NCBI RefSeq assembly: GCF_021107415.1
Contig: NZ_JAIOSW010000250.1
Span: 1 to 25,905, forward strand
DNA from: Desulfobacula sp.
Lineage (GTDB): Bacteria > Desulfobacterota > Desulfobacteria > Desulfobacterales > Desulfobacteraceae
DNA: 25,905 nucleotides
Direction of reading: 5' to 3'
Positions 1 to 7,779 of this stretch are shown piece by piece; the first letter of the stretch is position 1; every line of letters begins with the position of its first letter. Below the pieces are notes generated by a model. The model was not told where the DNA came from and made no database searches. It saw only the letters and a program-made list of their open reading frames with translations. The position numbers and the translations under genes were made by a program.

Positions 1-851
1 AGGGTGAGACGGGTACGGGAAAAGAATTGATTGCAAGGGTGATTCATTTGAACTCTTCATTTAAGGATGAGCCTTTTGTCATATTTGACTGTTCAGCTGT
101 TGTGGGAAACCTTCTTGAAAGTGAACTCTTCGGCCATAAAAAAGGGGCATTTACAGGGGCGGATACCACAACAAGGGGAAAAATAGAAATGGCTGGAAAC
201 GGGACCCTGTTTTTAGATGAGATTGCTCAGCTTCCCTTGAGTATTCAGGGAACACTCCTGGGTTTCCTTCAAAGAAGAGAATTCACAAGGGTTGGCAGCA
301 GCAGCACATTGAAATCCCGCTGTCGGATCATTGCTGCCTGTAATTGTGATCTAACCGATAGAGTAAATAAAGGGCTTTTTAAGGAAGATCTTTTTTATAG
401 ACTCAAGGTCTTCATGATCGAGGTGCCGCCTCTCAGGCAAAGGCTTATGGACATCCCTTTACTGGTTGAGCATTTCTTAAGCAAAATTAACCGAGAGCTC
501 GGGACTGTGGTAACCAAGCTTCAGGACGGCGTTATGAGAATGCTTGTTAATCACACGTGGAAAGGCAATGTCAGGGAACTGGAAAACACTATTGCCCAAG
601 CCCTTGTGGGATGCAGGGGCAATGTTCTGCTCAAGGATGACATTGATAAATTGTTGAATATAAAAAACAGATCACCCCGGATGGGCCTTGAATCCTATTC
701 CCTGGCCCATGTTGAAAAAGAACATATCACAAGAACCCTTTCCCATCTGCAATGGAATAAAACCAGGACAGCCAGACTGCTCGGGATCACTCTGCCGACC
801 CTGCGTTCCAAAATACGAAAATATGAGATCAAACAGATTGATCTTTCATGA
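1..851 (+). CDS. sigma-54-dependent NtrC-family activator (partial, 5' end outside window)
   Basis: An enhancer-binding protein that would remodel sigma-54 RNA polymerase. The reading frame is open from base 3, so the true start lies upstream; the in-frame TTG at 27 would cut through the Walker A motif and is not a credible start. The 282 visible residues begin with Walker A (GETGTGKE) and continue through an intact GAFTGA sigma-54 contact loop, Walker B (GTLFLDE), the R-finger region and the AAA+ lid (GNVRELEN). They end with a Fis-type helix-turn-helix in the last 40 residues. The part most likely missing is a receiver or sensor domain. It is clearly paralogous to the regulator at 14943-16289 (long shared stretches around [23 protein letters not shown] and PPLRQRL). 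Its position directly before a sigma-54 promoter and the Liv operon suggests it activates that operon; this is inference. Confidence 0.95.
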   Translation, partial: GETGTGKELIARVIHLNSSFKDEPFVIFDCSAVVGNLLESELFGHKKGAFTGADTTTRGKIEMAGNGTLFLDEIAQLPLSIQGTLLGFLQRREFTRVGSSSTLKSRCRIIAACNCDLTDRVNKGLFKEDLFYRLKVFMIEVPPLRQRLMDIPLLVEHFLSKINRELGTVVTKLQDGVMRMLVNHTWKGNVRELENTIAQALVGCRGNVLLKDDIDKLLNIKNRSPRMGLESYSLAHVEKEHITRTLSHLQWNKTRTARLLGITLPTLRSKIRKYEIKQIDLS

Positions 852-867
852 AATTTTTTTTCTTTCA

Positions 868-886
868 CTGGAAAATAATTTTCTAG
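868..886. promoter_or_regulatory. AT-rich near-palindrome, candidate activator (UAS) site
   Basis: CTGGAAAATAATTTTCTAG is a 19-bp near-palindrome with 8 of 9 pairs matching. It lies 17 bp after the activator stop codon and about 145 bp upstream of the transcription start implied by the sigma-54 promoter at 996-1012. That is the usual distance for an enhancer site of an NtrC-type activator. AT-rich palindromes arise easily by chance, and it could instead be part of the 3' end of the activator transcript. Confidence 0.3.
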
Positions 887-995
887 CAAATAACAAAAAA
901 AAGGGTAGTCTGTTTTGTTTAAAATTTTATTTTACCTTTTGGAACCCGCAATTTAAGGATCAAATCCCTATTTTCATCCTCCTTTAAATTTTATC

Positions 996-1012
996 CCGGC
1001 ATGATATTTGCT
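996..1012 (+). promoter_or_regulatory. sigma-54 (-24/-12) promoter of the Liv operon
   Basis: The sequence CCGGCATGATATTTGCT has GG at 998-999 and GC at 1010-1011, separated by exactly 10 bases. It matches the sigma-54 consensus well (GGCA and TTGC cores). Transcription would start near 1023, giving a leader of about 44 nt before the small helix-turn-helix gene. An NtrC-family activator gene ends 145 bp upstream, which makes a functional element more likely than a chance match. Confidence 0.75.
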
Positions 1013-1066
1013 GTTTCTTGATCCTATATTACGTCAAGAATAAACAAAATTTTCTTGGAGTTGAAT

Positions 1067-1228
1067 ATGAAAATTAAATCTTTAAAAGAGAGCGAAAAAG
1101 ATCATCTTTTAATAGTTCTTGAAAAAACCCACTGGGATCTTGAGAAAACTTCCCGCCTTTTAAAAATTTCACTTCAAAAAGTTAAGTCAAAAATCAAGAA
1201 GTACGGAATCAGACGCTCTGGTTCTTGA
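1067..1228 (+). CDS. 53-residue stand-alone Fis/NtrC-type helix-turn-helix protein
   Basis: The ATG at 1067 is preceded by GGAG at 1057-1060 (6-nt spacing) and the frame runs 53 codons to TGA at 1226. Almost the whole product is a Fis-type DNA-binding domain resembling the C-terminal tail of the NtrC activators in this window. Aligned by eye, about 17 of 40 residues match the tail of the activator at 1-851, including the EKxH start, the central W, RLL, and the SKIxKYxI end. It has no AAA+ domain, so it cannot itself activate sigma-54 polymerase. It is the first gene after the sigma-54 promoter and probably heads the Liv operon. It could bind the activator's sites and modulate them, or act as an independent Fis-like regulator. 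Function is inferred from shape and position only. Confidence 0.8.
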   Translation: MKIKSLKESEKDHLLIVLEKTHWDLEKTSRLLKISLQKVKSKIKKYGIRRSGS

Positions 1229-1236
1229 GGATATTA

Positions 1237-1260
1237 AATATTATCAAAAACGATAATATT
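1237..1260. promoter_or_regulatory. perfect 9-bp inverted repeat upstream of the binding-protein gene
   Basis: AATATTATC and GATAATATT form perfect 9-bp arms around a 6-nt loop (AAAAAC). The repeat sits between the small helix-turn-helix gene and the ribosome-binding site AAAGGAGGG (1267-1275) of the ABC binding-protein gene. It has no T-run, so it is a poor terminator. An operator, or an RNA hairpin that sets the level of the next cistron, are the alternatives. The arms are AT-rich. Confidence 0.45.
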
Positions 1261-1279
1261 ATTAACAAAGGAGGGAAAA

Positions 1280-2554
1280 ATGAAGCGCAGAAGATTACAA
1301 GTCACTCTTATTTTCTTTATCGTTGTTTTCTTTGGGTTATGGGGTTCCAATGCAGTTGCGGGTAAGCCCATTATTATCGGTGCACCCTTATCGACAGCCT
1401 ATTTATATGGGTGGGATGCAGAAAGGGGTATTAAGCTTGCCGTGGATGAAATCAACGCAGCAGGCGGTGTCAATGTAAATGGTGAAAAAAGACCTTTTAC
1501 GGTTGAAGTTATCGATACCCGTGACCTTGAACCGGGGGTCCCTGTGAGTGAAGCATTGATGGCACTTGAAAGACTGATTTTAAGCAAAAAAGCGGATTTT
1601 ATTCTGGGCGGGCCCAACCGTTCGGAAGCAGCCCTTGCGGCCATGTCTCTATTATCCAAACATAAAAAAATCTCCATTGTGACCAGTGGGGTATTAACCC
1701 CTGCATATCATAAAACAGTGGCAAAAAAATATGACAAGTTTAAATACTGTTTTAGAATTCACGGGGAAGCGGTCAACCTGATCGGTGAAATGATAGCAAA
1801 CTTTGCAGACTTAAAAGAAAAATACGGGCTGACAAAGGTCTTTATCATGGCCCAGGATGTGTCACATGCAAGGGGTGCAGCAAAGGTAATGGCTAAAGTT
1901 GCAGGCTCCAAGGGATTTGAGGTAACCGGGACTGAAATTTTTCCTACAGGCACTACAGACTTTTCCATGGCACTTTTAAAAGTCAAAAAAACCGGCACTC
2001 AAATTATCAATATCTGGATGGACATGCCTGAAAGCGCCATTCTTTTAAAACAATGGTATGATCTTAAAATACCGGCACTTCCCTTTGGTTCTACATTGGC
2101 TGCTGCTGAACAACCCGGATTCTGGAAAGCTACAAATGGTAAGGGCGAGTATACCTTGTGCAACGTGGTAAATGCCGGTAATGCACCCTCTGATGCCACC
2201 GAATGGACCATGAAATTTTACAATGCCTATGCCAAAAAATGGGGCGTTGAGCCTGAAGGCCTTGGATCATCAAGCTCCTACATGGCTGTCTATGTATTAA
2301 AAGATGCCATTGAAAGAGCCGGAACACTCAATTCAGACAAGGTCGTGACCGCGCTTGAACAGACAGATATGATGGGGGTTTACGGACGGCTCAGGTTTGA
2401 TCCCACAAGCCACCAGGTCATTGTTGCCAAAGATCCCAAAGACGGCGCTGTGGGTTCAATCCTCCAGTGGCAGGATGGCAAACGGGTTGTGGTATACCCG
2501 AAAAGTATTGCCAAAGGCAGCATTCAACTTCCGCCCTGGATGGATAAAAATTAA
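1280..2554 (+). CDS. Liv-type ABC transporter periplasmic substrate-binding protein
   Basis: A 424-residue type I periplasmic binding protein of the LivJ/amide-binding family (Periplas_BP_6). A signal peptide spans about residues 1-27: a basic MKRRR start, a hydrophobic core, and AVA before GKP. The mature protein opens with the family pattern KPIIIGAPLS and continues with AVDEINAAGGVNVNGEK. It lacks a lipobox cysteine, so it should be soluble in the periplasm. The ATG has a strong AAAGGAGGG site. It starts the five-gene transporter set and is followed by an acyl-CoA synthetase, which points to an organic acid (aromatic or aliphatic) as ligand rather than an amino acid. The ligand itself cannot be read from sequence. 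Confidence 0.93.
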   Translation: MKRRRLQVTLIFFIVVFFGLWGSNAVAGKPIIIGAPLSTAYLYGWDAERGIKLAVDEINAAGGVNVNGEKRPFTVEVIDTRDLEPGVPVSEALMALERLILSKKADFILGGPNRSEAALAAMSLLSKHKKISIVTSGVLTPAYHKTVAKKYDKFKYCFRIHGEAVNLIGEMIANFADLKEKYGLTKVFIMAQDVSHARGAAKVMAKVAGSKGFEVTGTEIFPTGTTDFSMALLKVKKTGTQIINIWMDMPESAILLKQWYDLKIPALPFGSTLAAAEQPGFWKATNGKGEYTLCNVVNAGNAPSDATEWTMKFYNAYAKKWGVEPEGLGSSSSYMAVYVLKDAIERAGTLNSDKVVTALEQTDMMGVYGRLRFDPTSHQVIVAKDPKDGAVGSILQWQDGKRVVVYPKSIAKGSIQLPPWMDKN

Positions 2555-2611
2555 CGGATAAAAACTGACGAAGTAAAATTAACCATAATATTTAAGTTGG
2601 TATAAATTACT

Positions 2612-2625
2612 TTGATCAACATCAA
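2612..2625. promoter_or_regulatory. FNR/CRP-type box between binding-protein and permease genes
   Basis: TTGATCAACATCAA matches the FNR half-sites TTGAT-N4-ATCAA at all ten defined positions. It lies in the 93-bp gap between the binding-protein stop and the first permease start, centred about 29 bp before that ATG. No convincing -10/-35 pair is placed around it. The surroundings are AT-rich, so a chance match cannot be excluded. Confidence 0.35.
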
Positions 2626-2647
2626 TACTTAATTTTGGGATCTTTCT

Positions 2648-3514
2648 ATGGAAATTCTAGTTTACGGGACCATCAACTCCGTGTCCCTTGCGTTAATGGG
2701 CTTAGGCTTTGCCATGGTATATGGTATCAGTCGTATTTCCAATTTTGCCCATGGGGCGCTTTATATTATCTGCGGGTTTGTTACCTGGATTTTTTTTCAT
2801 AAAGTCGGGCTGCCTTATTTCATTGCGATTATTTCCTCCCTTTGTGTGAACGGAATTTTGGGAATGCTCATGTACCGGTTTGTCATGATAAGGGTTCGGG
2901 GGATGAATATTTCCGAGATTATCGCTTCCTATGCCATCGGGCTTGTCATCCTTGAAGGTTTGAGGTTCGGGGGCTTTCGGGGCATGACCTATACCCTGCC
3001 CACGTTCATGGAAGGAAGCCTCATGATCGGCGGCGTTCCCTTGGATTACCACAGGCTTGTGATGACGGTCATCGGCATTCTTCTTGTGGCAGGACTATGG
3101 GTATTTACCCATTACACCAAGATCGGACTCGCGCTCCGGGGCATGGCCCAGGATGAACGGGCAGCGCTGATGCTGGGCATTGATTCGGATCTAATGGCCA
3201 TGCTGGCCATGGGATTTGGGGCAATCCTCGCAGGCGTTGCTGCCATTTTAATATTGCCCCTGGGCAATATTGTGGTGGAATCAGGGTATCATGTTTTGAT
3301 CATGTCCATTGCCGTCTGTATTGTTGGAGGACTCGGATCATGGGTGGGGGCATTTTTTGCCGCTTTTATCATCGGATATGCCCAGATTCTGACCGTTGTC
3401 TTTATCGGGTCTCATTTTCAAATGGTGGTGGCCATTCTGGCTATTATCCTGACCCTGATTCTAAAACCGTCCGGTCTGTTCGGCCAGCAAAAAGAACTGG
3501 AAGAGAGGGTTTAA
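2648..3514 (+). CDS. Liv-type ABC transporter permease (LivH family)
   Basis: A 288-residue hydrophobic inner-membrane permease with about eight membrane segments, usual length for LivH. The N-terminus (NSVSLALMGLGFAMVYGISR, then NFAHGALY) and the cytoplasmic loop ALRGMAQDERAALMLGID are family hallmarks; that loop docks the ATPases. It ends with the typical KPSGLFGQQ tail. The ATG is preceded by a modest TTGGGA site at 2635-2640. The 93-bp gap before it is unusually long for this operon and contains the FNR-like box. It would form the channel with the LivM-type permease that follows. Confidence 0.93.
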   Translation: MEILVYGTINSVSLALMGLGFAMVYGISRISNFAHGALYIICGFVTWIFFHKVGLPYFIAIISSLCVNGILGMLMYRFVMIRVRGMNISEIIASYAIGLVILEGLRFGGFRGMTYTLPTFMEGSLMIGGVPLDYHRLVMTVIGILLVAGLWVFTHYTKIGLALRGMAQDERAALMLGIDSDLMAMLAMGFGAILAGVAAILILPLGNIVVESGYHVLIMSIAVCIVGGLGSWVGAFFAAFIIGYAQILTVVFIGSHFQMVVAILAIILTLILKPSGLFGQQKELEERV

Positions 3515-3517
3515 AAA

Positions 3518-4531
3518 GTGAGCACTCAAAAATTAAGAAAAGAACGAATTGATCGCGGAATCAAGGTCAGATCCGATGGTCTTTACGCTTTAATGTCCTG
3601 GCGGGAACTTTCCTATCTGACCTTGCCCAGATTTATTATGATTGCAGGAATATTGTCCCTCCCGTTTTTGATGCCGGACATGTATTGGCAGCGGGTCATA
3701 TCCATTGTTTGTATTTATTCAATACTGGCCCTGAGCTTTGATTTTATGGCTCATTACGTGGGACTGGTCTGCCTGGGGGGTGCATTTTTTATTGGAACAG
3801 GGGGGTATATTGCCGGAATTCTGAATTCATATTTTGGTATCCCTCCTGTTCTTACCGTTCCTATGGCTACTATTATAGGCGGTGCCGTATGCACGCTGCT
3901 GCTTTTCCCCTGCCTGCCGCTGAAAGGGGTATATTTTGCCATTGTAACATTGATGTATCCTCTTTTTATGGCAAGGATAATTGAAGCCTTTGATATTTTT
4001 GGGGGAACAGACGGGCTGGTCGGAATTGACAGTTTTTCTTCCGCCTTTGTGGAACAGTATTTTGTAATCGGCATGGTACTGATTTTTCTGTTTGGTATGC
4101 GGCGCTTTGTCACAACGGATATGGGGCTGATCTTTACGGCCATAATGGACAATGACCAAGCCGTAAAGGCCTCGGGTATCAGCATTACCAAATACAAAGC
4201 CCTTGCCTTGTTCATCGCCTCCGCCATGGGATGCATGGCAGGTGCATGTCTCACCCATATCTACATGTGGTCGGGCATATCCCAGTTTGCCCTTGATTTT
4301 TCCATTCTGCCTATAGCTGCCACGGTCATAGGCGGTTCCGGAACACTTGTGGGACCCATTTTAGGATGCCTGATCCTGGTCCCGGTATCAGAGCTTTTAA
4401 GAGATTTCGGAACATTAAGGATCGTATTTTATGCAGCCATGCTTGTGGGATTTGTCCTTTTCAGGAGTGACGGTATCATGGCGTTTGGACAAAGAAAATA
4501 TGAACAGTTTGAAAGGTGGAAAAAAATATGA
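3518..4531 (+). CDS. Liv-type ABC transporter permease (LivM family)
   Basis: A 337-residue inner-membrane permease that starts with GTG three bases after the LivH stop, with AGAGAGGG upstream. A basic N-terminal extension of about 35 residues precedes the membrane part. The core has the LivM signature YVGLVCLGGAFFIGTGGYIAG, the GGTDGLVGI loop, and the ATPase-docking stretch AIMDNDQAVKASGISITKYK. The C-terminal region has the GGSGTLVGPILG motif. Its stop overlaps the next start as ATGA. It pairs with the LivH-type permease. The two long minus-strand open frames across it are shadows. Confidence 0.93.
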   Translation: MSTQKLRKERIDRGIKVRSDGLYALMSWRELSYLTLPRFIMIAGILSLPFLMPDMYWQRVISIVCIYSILALSFDFMAHYVGLVCLGGAFFIGTGGYIAGILNSYFGIPPVLTVPMATIIGGAVCTLLLFPCLPLKGVYFAIVTLMYPLFMARIIEAFDIFGGTDGLVGIDSFSSAFVEQYFVIGMVLIFLFGMRRFVTTDMGLIFTAIMDNDQAVKASGISITKYKALALFIASAMGCMAGACLTHIYMWSGISQFALDFSILPIAATVIGGSGTLVGPILGCLILVPVSELLRDFGTLRIVFYAAMLVGFVLFRSDGIMAFGQRKYEQFERWKKI

Positions 4532-5313
4532 CCGAACCTATTCTAAGAGTGGACAAAATTGCCAAGTCATTTGGCGGTGTCCGGGCACTAAAAGATATCA
4601 GTTTTGATGTTTTTCCGGGAGATGTTTTAGGGATTATCGGACCAAACGGATCGGGAAAGACCACCATTGTCAATTGTATTACAGGCTTTGTCAAACCCAC
4701 ATCAGGAAAAATTTATTTTAATAACAACGACATTACAGGCAAAAAACCACACAAAATTGCCGACATGGGCGTGACAAGAACGTTCCAGATCATGCGGCCC
4801 TATTACAGCCTGCCTGCCTTTAAAAACCTTGTAATCCCGCTATTCTCCCCCAGGGCAAAGCGGACCGGGGGCTGGCGGGGTGGTGGACGTCTTGGCAACC
4901 GGCAGACGGTTGCCATTGATATCTTAGAAGAGATCGGGTTTGAAAGAGACTCTTATATTCCCTTTAAAAAAACATCCACTTTGCCTACAGGCTACTTAAA
5001 GCGGCTGGAACTTGCCAGATGTCTCGCACTGAAACCCGAGATCATTCTCTGTGATGAAGTATTTTCCGGACTTTCCATGAGCGAAATAGCTTCCATGGTA
5101 CCTTTGATTGAACGGCTCCAGGATGAAGGCATTACCATCGTCATGATTGAGCACCGCTTAAGAGAGCTTTTTCAGGTGGCCAACCGTGTCATGGTCTTGA
5201 ATTTTGGCCAAAAGCTGATTGAAGGGACACCCACCGAGGTTATGGCTGATAAAAAGGTTAAGGAAGCTTATTTTGGATCGGAAGAAGTCGAGGAGGTCAT
5301 GACTTATGCTTGA
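4528..5313 (+). CDS. Liv-type ABC transporter ATPase (LivG family), divergent signature motif
   Basis: A 261-residue cytoplasmic ATPase. I take the ATG at 4528, which overlaps the LivM stop as ATGA and has GAAAGGTGG 8 bases upstream; the in-frame GTG at 4516 is inside that ribosome-binding site. Walker A is GPNGSGKTT, Walker B is IILCDEV, and the switch histidine is in MIEHRL. Oddly, the ABC signature, normally LSYGQQRR-like in LivG, reads LPTGYLKR, and the residue after the catalytic Glu is Val instead of Pro. The C-terminal GTPTEVMADKKVKEAYFG tail is typical. It should pair with the LivF-type ATPase, whose signature LSGGE is intact. Confidence 0.92.
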   Translation: MTEPILRVDKIAKSFGGVRALKDISFDVFPGDVLGIIGPNGSGKTTIVNCITGFVKPTSGKIYFNNNDITGKKPHKIADMGVTRTFQIMRPYYSLPAFKNLVIPLFSPRAKRTGGWRGGGRLGNRQTVAIDILEEIGFERDSYIPFKKTSTLPTGYLKRLELARCLALKPEIILCDEVFSGLSMSEIASMVPLIERLQDEGITIVMIEHRLRELFQVANRVMVLNFGQKLIEGTPTEVMADKKVKEAYFGSEEVEEVMTYA

Positions 5314-6052
5314 AGCAAAGAGTTTAATGGTCTTTTATGAGAACATGCTGGCCCTTAACAATATCAGTCTCAAATGCGATGACAATCAAATCGTTGGCGT
5401 GTTTGGGGCAAACAGCGCAGGTAAATCCACGCTCATGTATGCTTTATCCGGGATCATGCTGGATATTCAAAAAAAAGAAGCCATGGCAGGCGGAGAAAGG
5501 ATTACCCTGACAGGGGATGTGTTGTTCCAAAACCAGAGCATCATGGATATAAAACCCAGCCTTCGCGCAAAAGCCGGAATTATTCTATGCCCTGAAAGAC
5601 GGCGCTTATTCAAGGAAAGCAGTGTGCTTGAGAACCTTCGTATTGGTGGATATCTTGCAACAAAGACCCAGGCAAAACAGACCCTGAATTATATTTTGGA
5701 GGTGTTTCCTGCTTTACAACCATTAAAAAAGCGTTTGGGCGGATTCCTAAGCGGCGGTGAACAGCAGATGGTGGCCATTGGAAGGGCCTTAATGGCTCAG
5801 CCCAAGGTCCTTTTGCTAGATGAGCCCCTTCTAGGGTTAAGCCCCTTGATGCAGACCAACCTGATCAAGACTATCAAAACCATCCAAAAGGAAAATAAGA
5901 TCTCCGTTATCATATCAGAGCAGTATGCCCGACCGGTATTCCCCATTGTGAATTATGCCTATATCCTTGAAAATGGGGCGGCTGTCATGGAAGGAACACG
6001 GGAGGAACTCATGGATAATCCAGATGTAAGATCTGCATATTTTGGTGTCTAA
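5306..6052 (+). CDS. Liv-type ABC transporter ATPase (LivF family)
   Basis: A 248-residue cytoplasmic ATPase that starts 8 bp inside the end of the LivG-type gene, with GAGGAGGT upstream. Walker A reads GANSAGKST, the signature LSGGEQQMVAIGRAL, and Walker B VLLLDEPLLGLSP. The switch region has EQYA, the LivF-typical EQ in place of the usual His. An insertion of about 15 residues after the first helix (around IQKKEAMAGG) lengthens the loop compared with ordinary LivF. It ends with DVRSAYFGV. It is the last transporter gene; the acyl-CoA synthetase starts 21 bp later. Confidence 0.93.
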   Translation: MLEAKSLMVFYENMLALNNISLKCDDNQIVGVFGANSAGKSTLMYALSGIMLDIQKKEAMAGGERITLTGDVLFQNQSIMDIKPSLRAKAGIILCPERRRLFKESSVLENLRIGGYLATKTQAKQTLNYILEVFPALQPLKKRLGGFLSGGEQQMVAIGRALMAQPKVLLLDEPLLGLSPLMQTNLIKTIKTIQKENKISVIISEQYARPVFPIVNYAYILENGAAVMEGTREELMDNPDVRSAYFGV

Positions 6053-6073
6053 TAAAAAAAGGAGTCATCCAAA

Positions 6074-7740
6074 ATGGTGAACAATATCATTCCGCTTGAA
6101 GAGGAACTCTCTTTTTCAAAATTTGATTTGATGAGTGAAAAATATCCGGAAAACACGGCTGTGTTATATCTGGGTGAACATTTTACATATAAATATCTAA
6201 GGAATTTAAGTGAACGGTTTGCAGGAGGGTTGCAGGAGTTAGGGGTTAAAAAGGGTGATAAGGTGCTTCTTTATATCCCAAACTGCATCCAGTGGGTGGT
6301 TGCTTATTTTGGTATCCAAAAGGCCGGGGCGGTCCTTGTCCCGGTTTCTCCGATTTATACTTCCCATGAAATTGAGTATATGATCAATAATTCAGGAGCC
6401 GAAACAATTATCTGTATGGATACTATTTTTGGTTATGTAAAGAGACCTTTGCCTCTTCCTGCCTTAAACGAGCCATTGTGACCAATCTTGTTGATCTTTT
6501 GCCGGCCTGGAAACGCACGATAGGGTTTTTATTTGACAAGGTGCCCAATGGCAGGGTGGACTATGATCACACCATTTTGTCCTTTAAATCAATTCTTAAA
6601 GCACAACCTCTGTCAACTCTTCCCGAAATCGATCCTGTTAATGACCTTTCTTATATTCTTTACACGGGCGGTACCACAGGCTTCCCAAAAGGTGTGCCGG
6701 GAAACCATATTGGTTCTACATCCTATATTAATGATGTAACCAATGATGTGGCAGGAAAATATTTAAAGGAAGGAGAAGATGTCTATATTGGCATCAATCC
6801 GTTATTTCATATTATGGCCCTGGGATTTTTCATGGCTATTGGTTTAAATAAGGGCAACATGGTGGTACTTATGCCACAACCCCACGTGGATGCTATCCTG
6901 GAGTCTATCCAGAGATACAAAGTCAGGTGGTTTTTAGGTGTTCCGGCTCTTTATAGGATGATTCTGGAAAATGACCGGCAGGATCAGTACAATCTGTCAT
7001 CATTAAAATATTGCTTCTGTGGTGGTGATGTGCTGCCGGGCAAAGTTATGAACCGTTTCAAGGAAAAATATAATCTTCCCATATACCAGGTTTATGGATC
7101 TACTGAAGTTGGGCACGTAACTTACAGTAAAATAGGGACTGAGCCTTCTTCGGGTTCTTCCATCGGGTATCCTTTGAAAAGCCGGGAATGTATTGTAGTG
7201 GATCCTGTTACCCTGGAATGCGTTGAAACCGGAGAAAACGGTGAGCTTCTTGTTACATCTCCTTATACTTTAAAAGAGTACTATGAGAAACCGGAAGAAA
7301 CCGGAAGAACCTATGTTAAGGTCTATGGTAAAGTCTATTGCAGAATGGGCGATTTTGTCAGCTGCAGACCTGATGGCGAACTGGTTTATATGGAAAGATC
7401 AGCTGATGTGATCAAGCACAAAGGTTACAGGGTGTCCGCTTCTGAGATTGAGGCCACCCTGCAGGATCATCCTACTGTTATACATGCCTGTGTCATAGGA
7501 ATTCCCGATGAAAAAGTCGGGGAACGTATCAAGGCGATTGTGGTTCTTAAAGAAAATTCAAGAGGTGTCGGCGGAGTGGAACTGATCAAATGGTGCAGTG
7601 AACGGCTTGCCTCATATAAGGTTCCAGGATATGTGGAATTCCGTGACATGCTGCCCAAATCAAAAGTCGGCAAGCTGTTGCGTCGTGAAGTCAGGGATGA
7701 TGAAAAAAGAAGAATAGAAAAAAAAGCGCCTTCGGCTTAA
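6074..7740 (+). pseudogene. AMP-forming acyl-CoA synthetase, split by an apparent 1-base deletion near 6440
   Basis: An ANL-superfamily acyl-CoA ligase that would activate the imported acid with ATP and CoA. The ATG at 6074 follows AAAGGAG. The first frame (135 codons, to TGA at 6479) carries the N-terminal domain up to MDTIFGYVK and then turns to low-quality sequence. The family continuation, TFASSCLKRAIVTNLVDLLP, is found one frame over from about 6442 and runs to 7740. Adding one base near 6440 gives a single 555-residue enzyme of normal length. The remaining motifs are intact: P-loop YTGGTTGFPKG, YGSTEVGH, MGDFV, the hinge, and the C-terminal PKSKVGKLLRRE with its catalytic Lys. A GTG at 6478 could start the second part alone, but that would lack the N-terminal subdomain. 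Sequencing error and a genuine broken gene are both possible. Confidence 0.85.
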
Positions 7741-7779
7741 TGTGTCATTTTGATTGAATATGAAAAGGGAGGATCACCA

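Noticed and set aside
688..987. A 99-codon plus-strand frame overlapping the end of the first activator
   Set aside because: The overlap region is in the wrong frame of the activator's helix-turn-helix, and the rest is AT-rich intergenic sequence with no homology-like pattern. The sigma-54 promoter lies just after it.
3754..4258. Two long minus-strand open frames (143 and 166 codons) across the LivM-type gene
   Set aside because: They lie entirely antisense to a clear permease gene, have no recognisable domains, and their composition reflects the reverse complement of membrane-helix codons.
6478..7740. GTG at 6478 as the true start of an independent ligase gene
   Set aside because: The sequence upstream in the same frame (from about 6442) continues the family pattern, and the resulting protein would lack the N-terminal subdomain. 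A frameshift explains the data better.
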